Source: a bacterium ADurb.Bin157
GTDB taxonomy: Bacteria; Muiribacteriota; Ozemobacteria; Ozemobacterales; Ozemobacteraceae
Assembly (NCBI GenBank): GCA_002070375.1
Contig: MWDD01000004.1
Coordinates: 1 to 64,000, forward strand
DNA length: 64,000 bases
Direction: 5' to 3'
Within the stretch, counting starts at the first letter, position 1. Each line of letters begins with the position of its first letter. The translations under genes were made by a program, and so were the position numbers. Shown here piece after piece: positions 60,541-64,000 of this stretch. The notes under the pieces were generated by a model, which had not been told where the DNA came from, did not search any database, and saw only the letters and a list, made by a program, of their open reading frames with translations.

Positions 60541-61665
60541 ATGCTTCGTTACCTGAACATGCCACTTCTGGCATTTATTATATCGATTTCGTTTTTCGTG
60601 CCTTCATTAACACCTTCGGCACAAGCGGACGAGTTGGTCTTTAATTCAGCCGAAGAAGCAAGAGCAGCTGCAAAAAAACGTGCTCAAGAATACGATGCAA
60701 AAATGAAGGAATATTTGAGCTCGGAAAAAAGCAAATGGGAAAAAGAACAAGCATCAAATTCAGGCCCTGTCGATATTGAAAAACTTACAAAAATTACTTA
60801 CGACGAGGGCGATACTCAAACCGAAGAAGGCAAAGCACTCTCTGAAAGCACCGGCAACAGACTCGACGAACTTAAAGATCAATCCTTAAATAATGCAAGT
60901 GAAAACAGCGTCGCAATGATGGCGGCTACGGCAGGTTACCAATGGAAGATCAAAGTTAAAAACGGCAAATATGTTTTGACTGACTCTTTTTCTGCCGCAT
61001 CTTTTCAAACCGGGAACAATACACCCGAAAATCCTAAAACAAATACTCCAAATCAACCGGTAACAACACCCGAAAAAATAAACGATCCTCAAAATAATCC
61101 CGACGAACAACCTGAAATTGCAGCTAATCCCGAATCAACACCCCCTCCTGCAGTTCCCACTAATTTTGATGAAGAAGCTAAAACAGCCCCCGAACCCGGT
61201 AAAGAATCTCCCGCAGAAGCCCCTAAACCCGGCGAAAGCTATGATCCATCTTTGCCGGTCTTGACTCCTCCGGCGGTAAGGCTGGTTATTCAGCATCCAT
61301 TAGACCAAACAGAAGAGATCTTTTCTTGTAATCCCGAAGATCCGGCCCCCGAAGACCTCAAACTCGAAGAATTTAGAATCCCCGAAGACACAAGAGTGCG
61401 AATGAACCTTGAACTCAGTGACGCAATAAACCCCGATGACGTAACAATGGTAGTTGTTGACGATGAAGGCGAAACAGAACCTATTCCGGCGGCAAGATTC
61501 TCAAATTACCGACATTTGTTCAGAGTTCCCTCTGATGACCAATATTTTGTAAAAGTCTTTGTTAAAGATGCTGAAAATTTTGGGCAACCAAAGCAAATTA
61601 TGCAAGTTGCAATACCGGTCACAAAGGTTGATTTCGATTCAAGAAGCATCGAGAGAACAAGGTAA
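60541..61665 (+). CDS. Secreted Pro/Glu-rich protein of unknown function
   Basis: The start at 60541 is fixed by AAGGAG; the longer reading from 60460 begins upstream of the promoter. The 374-residue product has a signal peptide ending AQA before DELVFNS. Residues about 28-150 are helical and charged. Residues about 160-245 form a Pro/Glu/Asn-rich linker. The last 120 residues look like a beta-sandwich (RVRMNLELSDAINPDDVTMVVVDDEGE ... YFVKVFVKDAENF), similar in style to immunoglobulin-like modules. The last 27 nt overlap the convergent birA gene. Confidence 0.65.
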   Translation: MLRYLNMPLLAFIISISFFVPSLTPSAQADELVFNSAEEARAAAKKRAQEYDAKMKEYLSSEKSKWEKEQASNSGPVDIEKLTKITYDEGDTQTEEGKALSESTGNRLDELKDQSLNNASENSVAMMAATAGYQWKIKVKNGKYVLTDSFSAASFQTGNNTPENPKTNTPNQPVTTPEKINDPQNNPDEQPEIAANPESTPPPAVPTNFDEEAKTAPEPGKESPAEAPKPGESYDPSLPVLTPPAVRLVIQHPLDQTEEIFSCNPEDPAPEDLKLEEFRIPEDTRVRMNLELSDAINPDDVTMVVVDDEGETEPIPAARFSNYRHLFRVPSDDQYFVKVFVKDAENFGQPKQIMQVAIPVTKVDFDSRSIERTR

Positions 61666-62406
61666 TATAGGTTGTAAAGAAGCTGATACAAGCCGACGAG
61701 TTGTTGAGTCTGAGGTTACGTTTAGCGAACCGTCAGAGTTAATGGCAGTCGGCTTTGCTGTGAATTTTTCTTCGTTACCGACGATTACCATAAAGACGTT
61801 TTGCCAAAATATTCCGCCATAATCACGCCAAAGCTTTGATAAAGCAACGCTGTCATAATAAATGATTTTATCCCATTCTTCACAAAATGCTTTTAGCAAG
61901 ATTTCTTTTGTTATCTCGGGGGCAAATTCATTTACACAGGATGTATTTAAACTTTTGTCGTTGATGGCACTTATGTTTATGCCGATTCCTATAACGCATA
62001 GTATTTTTCCGTCGATTATACTCGATTCCGTAAGAATGCCGCCAAGTTTGCCATTTTTATACCAAAGATCATTCGGCCATTTGAGCCACAAGTTTTTGCA
62101 GTTCACGCTTAGCCCGCGGAGCGCTCCCGACATGGCTATCCCTCCGATAAGCGAAGCCGGAAAAGAATCGCAGGGAAGTTCTGCCGAAAATGAGAACATT
62201 AAAGATTCTCCGGATTTTTCTGATACCCATTTTCGGTTGTATTGACCTCTGCCCGCAGTTTGAAAATCTGCCAGCTGAAGACAGTGAATAAAGTCGGATT
62301 TTTTTGTCTTTGCTTTTATATTGTCGTTCGTTGAACCGGTTTCAATTACGTGCTCAAAGATATGGTTTTTAAAAAATGGTATTTTTTTTATATCAGAAAA
62401 ATTCAT
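61639..62406 (-). CDS. birA: Biotin--[acetyl-CoA-carboxylase] ligase
   Basis: The 255-residue enzyme attaches biotin to carboxylase carrier proteins. It has GSTNDNIK, the adenylate loop TAGRGQYNRKW, SLMFSFSAEL, WLKWPNDLWYKNGKLGGIL and GIGINIS. There is no N-terminal helix-turn-helix, so it is the single-function class and not the repressor type. It overlaps surE by 14 nt at its start and the convergent secreted-protein gene by 27 nt at its end. Confidence 0.94.
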   Translation of the reverse strand: MNFSDIKKIPFFKNHIFEHVIETGSTNDNIKAKTKKSDFIHCLQLADFQTAGRGQYNRKWVSEKSGESLMFSFSAELPCDSFPASLIGGIAMSGALRGLSVNCKNLWLKWPNDLWYKNGKLGGILTESSIIDGKILCVIGIGINISAINDKSLNTSCVNEFAPEITKEILLKAFCEEWDKIIYYDSVALSKLWRDYGGIFWQNVFMVIVGNEEKFTAKPTAINSDGSLNVTSDSTTRRLVSASLQPILPCSLDAS

Positions 62407-63160
62407 TCAAACTCTCAATCATATTATTGTCGGTTAAATCGATTTTTAATGGAGTCAACGATACATAACCGTTTTTAACGGCCACCACATCGGTGTTCTC
62501 ATCGTTGTCTATAACCTTGGGACTTCCGTTTATCCAGTAATATGAATGCCCATTGGGATCAAGTCGTTGTTCATATTTTTCAAAGTAATCAACGGTGCCG
62601 CTTCTGGTTATTTTGAGTCCTTTTATCTCTTCGCCGGGTATTGCCGGAACGTTTATGTTGTAGACTTTGTCTTTGGGAACATCAGAATTTATAAGAGTTT
62701 TTATGCATTTAATTGCCCATTCCGAGGCCGGGCTGTAATCTTCGTTTATGTCGTAAGAATTAAGAGATACAGCTACAGAGAGAATATTTTTAAATGCCCC
62801 CTCGAATGCGGCAGCTACCGTTCCTGAATAAAAAATGTCAACACACATGTTAGAGCCTTTGTTTATACCCGAGACAACAAGATCAATTTTATCTTTAAAC
62901 AAAGTTGAGAGCGCTATTTTAACACAATCTGCCGGGGTTCCCGAAACAGCGTAAGCAATTGTGTTGTGTACGGGAAAGTCTACTTTGCGTGCTCTCAATG
63001 GGACTGCCAGTGTTATTGAATTACTGGCAGCACTGCGCTCAGAGTCGGGGGCTGAAATATAAAGGTTTCCCAGGCGGGTGAGTGGGCGGGCCAAAGTTAT
63101 GAGGCCGGGTGCGTTAATGCCGTCGTCATTTGCCAAAAGAATATTCATTTCTGTCTTCAT
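62393..63160 (-). CDS. surE: 5'/3'-nucleotidase SurE
   Basis: ATG 63160 follows AAGGAAAA at good spacing and gives 255 residues beginning MKTEMNILLANDDGINAPG; the longer reading lacks a ribosome site. SurE is a metal-dependent survival phosphatase that removes phosphate from nucleoside monophosphates. Metal ligands are the Asp pair in NDDG and the Ser in SAPDSERSAASNSIT, with Asn in VSGINKGSN. IFYSGTVAAAFEG follows as expected. It is transcribed with birA, which overlaps its end. Confidence 0.95.
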   Translation of the reverse strand: MKTEMNILLANDDGINAPGLITLARPLTRLGNLYISAPDSERSAASNSITLAVPLRARKVDFPVHNTIAYAVSGTPADCVKIALSTLFKDKIDLVVSGINKGSNMCVDIFYSGTVAAAFEGAFKNILSVAVSLNSYDINEDYSPASEWAIKCIKTLINSDVPKDKVYNINVPAIPGEEIKGLKITRSGTVDYFEKYEQRLDPNGHSYYWINGSPKVIDNDENTDVVAVKNGYVSLTPLKIDLTDNNMIESLNEFF

Positions 63161-63169
63161 TTTTTTTCC

Positions 63170-63198
63170 TTGATGATAGTTTGATAACATGATAAGAT
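63170..63198 (+). promoter_or_regulatory. Putative promoter of ptsI
   Basis: TTGATG and TAAGAT are 17 bp apart in the 66-bp divergent gap with surE. The predicted start is near 63205. The -10 box is only a moderate match. Confidence 0.4.
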
Positions 63199-63226
63199 AT
63201 TTCAACTTTGTATTCAAGAGATTTAC

Positions 63227-64000
63227 ATGCTAAAAGGATTATCAATCTCACCCGGCTACGCGCTTGGCACTATTTATTGTCTCAAACACCACCAGCTTGA
63301 GAGTATAGAAAGTAGCTCTATTTTAGACTCTGAAATAGATGCTGAAATAGGAAGGTTTGATAGTGCTTTAGAGCTTTCTAGGGCAGAAATCGGACAATTG
63401 CTTGAATTGCCTCAGATTAAGAGCAGTCTTGAAATTTCTAATATTTTTCAAGCACATTTGACACTTTTAGATGATCCCGATTTGCGAAAAGAAGTCGAAA
63501 AACGAATTAAGCAACAAAAAAAAGACGTGCTTTCTGTTGTGGGAAACGTAGTTCGCGATTACAGCAATTTTTTTAGAAATTTACCCGACCCGCAGTTTCA
63601 GGGCAAAGCCATTGATATAATGGACATCGGCAAGCGTATTCTAAAAAATTGCCAAAAACGAAAACCGGGTGCGGTAAGCTTGGATGAATTTACAGAGGGC
63701 GTCATAGTTGTGGCAGAAGACCTCACTCCCTCTGAAATAGTGACTTTTAACCCTTCAAGAATAAAAGGAATCGCAATAGAAGAGGGAACGCCTACTTCTC
63801 ACGCTTCCATTTTGGCCCGATCATTAGGCATTCCTGCTTTGATTCAAGTTAAAGACTTAATGTTGAAGGCTACCGATAACGCTTTTGCTATAATTGACAG
63901 CGCTTCGGGAAATATTATTTTTAATCCCGATGCAAAAACCAAAGATAATTATCTAAATGAGCTGAATAAATATAAAGAACGTCATCAAAGAATTCTTGCT
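63227..64000 (+). CDS. ptsI: PEP-protein phosphotransferase (PTS enzyme I), N-terminal part
   Basis: The first 258 codons of a gene cut by the window edge. Enzyme I takes phosphate from phosphoenolpyruvate and passes it to HPr. The start MLKGLSISPGYALG is the usual one for ptsI with no extra GAF domain, which argues against PtsP. The HPr-binding helical part follows (about 35-140), and the phosphorylated histidine is His192 in GTPTSHASILARSLGIPAL. The PEP-binding barrel lies beyond the window. AAGAG precedes the ATG. Carbohydrate PTS permeases are not visible, so a regulatory PTS is also possible. Confidence 0.93.
   Translation, partial: MLKGLSISPGYALGTIYCLKHHQLESIESSSILDSEIDAEIGRFDSALELSRAEIGQLLELPQIKSSLEISNIFQAHLTLLDDPDLRKEVEKRIKQQKKDVLSVVGNVVRDYSNFFRNLPDPQFQGKAIDIMDIGKRILKNCQKRKPGAVSLDEFTEGVIVVAEDLTPSEIVTFNPSRIKGIAIEEGTPTSHASILARSLGIPALIQVKDLMLKATDNAFAIIDSASGNIIFNPDAKTKDNYLNELNKYKERHQRILA

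Overview
The window is a densely coded, moderately AT-rich bacterial chromosome segment with about 59 protein genes. I see no tRNA, rRNA, CRISPR array or insertion sequence. The cell looks Gram-negative: there is a LolA-type carrier, a SurA/PpiC-like periplasmic isomerase, many lipoproteins with lipoboxes, pseudopilins and a Wzz-type chain-length protein. It also has genes more usual in Firmicutes and some deep phyla: RNase Y next to YmdB, and a YvyF-like protein. Together with a zinc-ribbon adenylate cyclase and abundant TPR and secreted proteins, this suggests an uncultured deep lineage. Candidatus Riflebacteria is my best guess, but it is only an impression and cannot be proved from the sequence.

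Layout. 1-3361 (minus): end of a surface-polysaccharide or pilus locus, with a prepilin peptidase fragment, a Wzz protein with a degenerate tyrosine-kinase domain, and a DegT aminotransferase. 3528-9023 (plus): a housekeeping operon obgE-yqeK-LCP-queA-tgt-TPR, started by a nearly leaderless promoter. 9092-13354: three related lipoproteins. 13412-20761 (minus): a compact bacterial microcompartment (BMC) operon. 20811-25228 (minus): a secreted protein, a GNAT acetyltransferase, a candidate structured RNA, uvrB and a 2H phosphoesterase. 25358-31785: ankyrin protein, ridA, fibronectin-III lipoprotein, pgeF and a TPR protein. 31999-40566 (mostly plus): GNAT-like protein, sigma-54 activator, PpiC isomerase, rny, ymdB, trxA, an unknown gene and lolA. 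40569-58527 (all minus): pseudopilin/TAXI/cyclase cluster, two small genes, thrS, tyrS, valS and a coiled-coil/GrpE-like/zinc-ribbon/TPR protein. 58692-64000: MATE transporter, YvyF-like protein, secreted Pro-rich protein, birA, surE and the start of ptsI.

The most interesting unit is the BMC operon. It encodes one hexameric shell protein, one vertex protein, one PduT-like trimeric shell protein with an Fe-S ligand cysteine, PduP-type aldehyde dehydrogenase, PduL phosphotransacylase, PduS-type flavo-iron-sulfur protein, RpiB and DeoB. It has no diol dehydratase, ethanolamine lyase or other B12 enzyme. This matches the sugar-phosphate-utilizing class: (deoxy)ribose-1-phosphate to the 5-phosphate, then an aldehyde to acyl-CoA to acyl-phosphate. 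The expected deoxyribose-phosphate aldolase is missing here. The first gene instead encodes an unfamiliar protein carrying a triosephosphate-isomerase-like segment whose active-site His motif is lost.

Other points worth attention are an unassigned RNA of about 260 nt between uvrB and a GNAT gene, the GrpE-like fusion upstream of valS, and a membrane-anchored TAXI solute-binding protein inside a pseudopilin operon. Many promoters can be read as TTGxxx-N17-TATAAT, so an ordinary sigma-70 drives much of the region.
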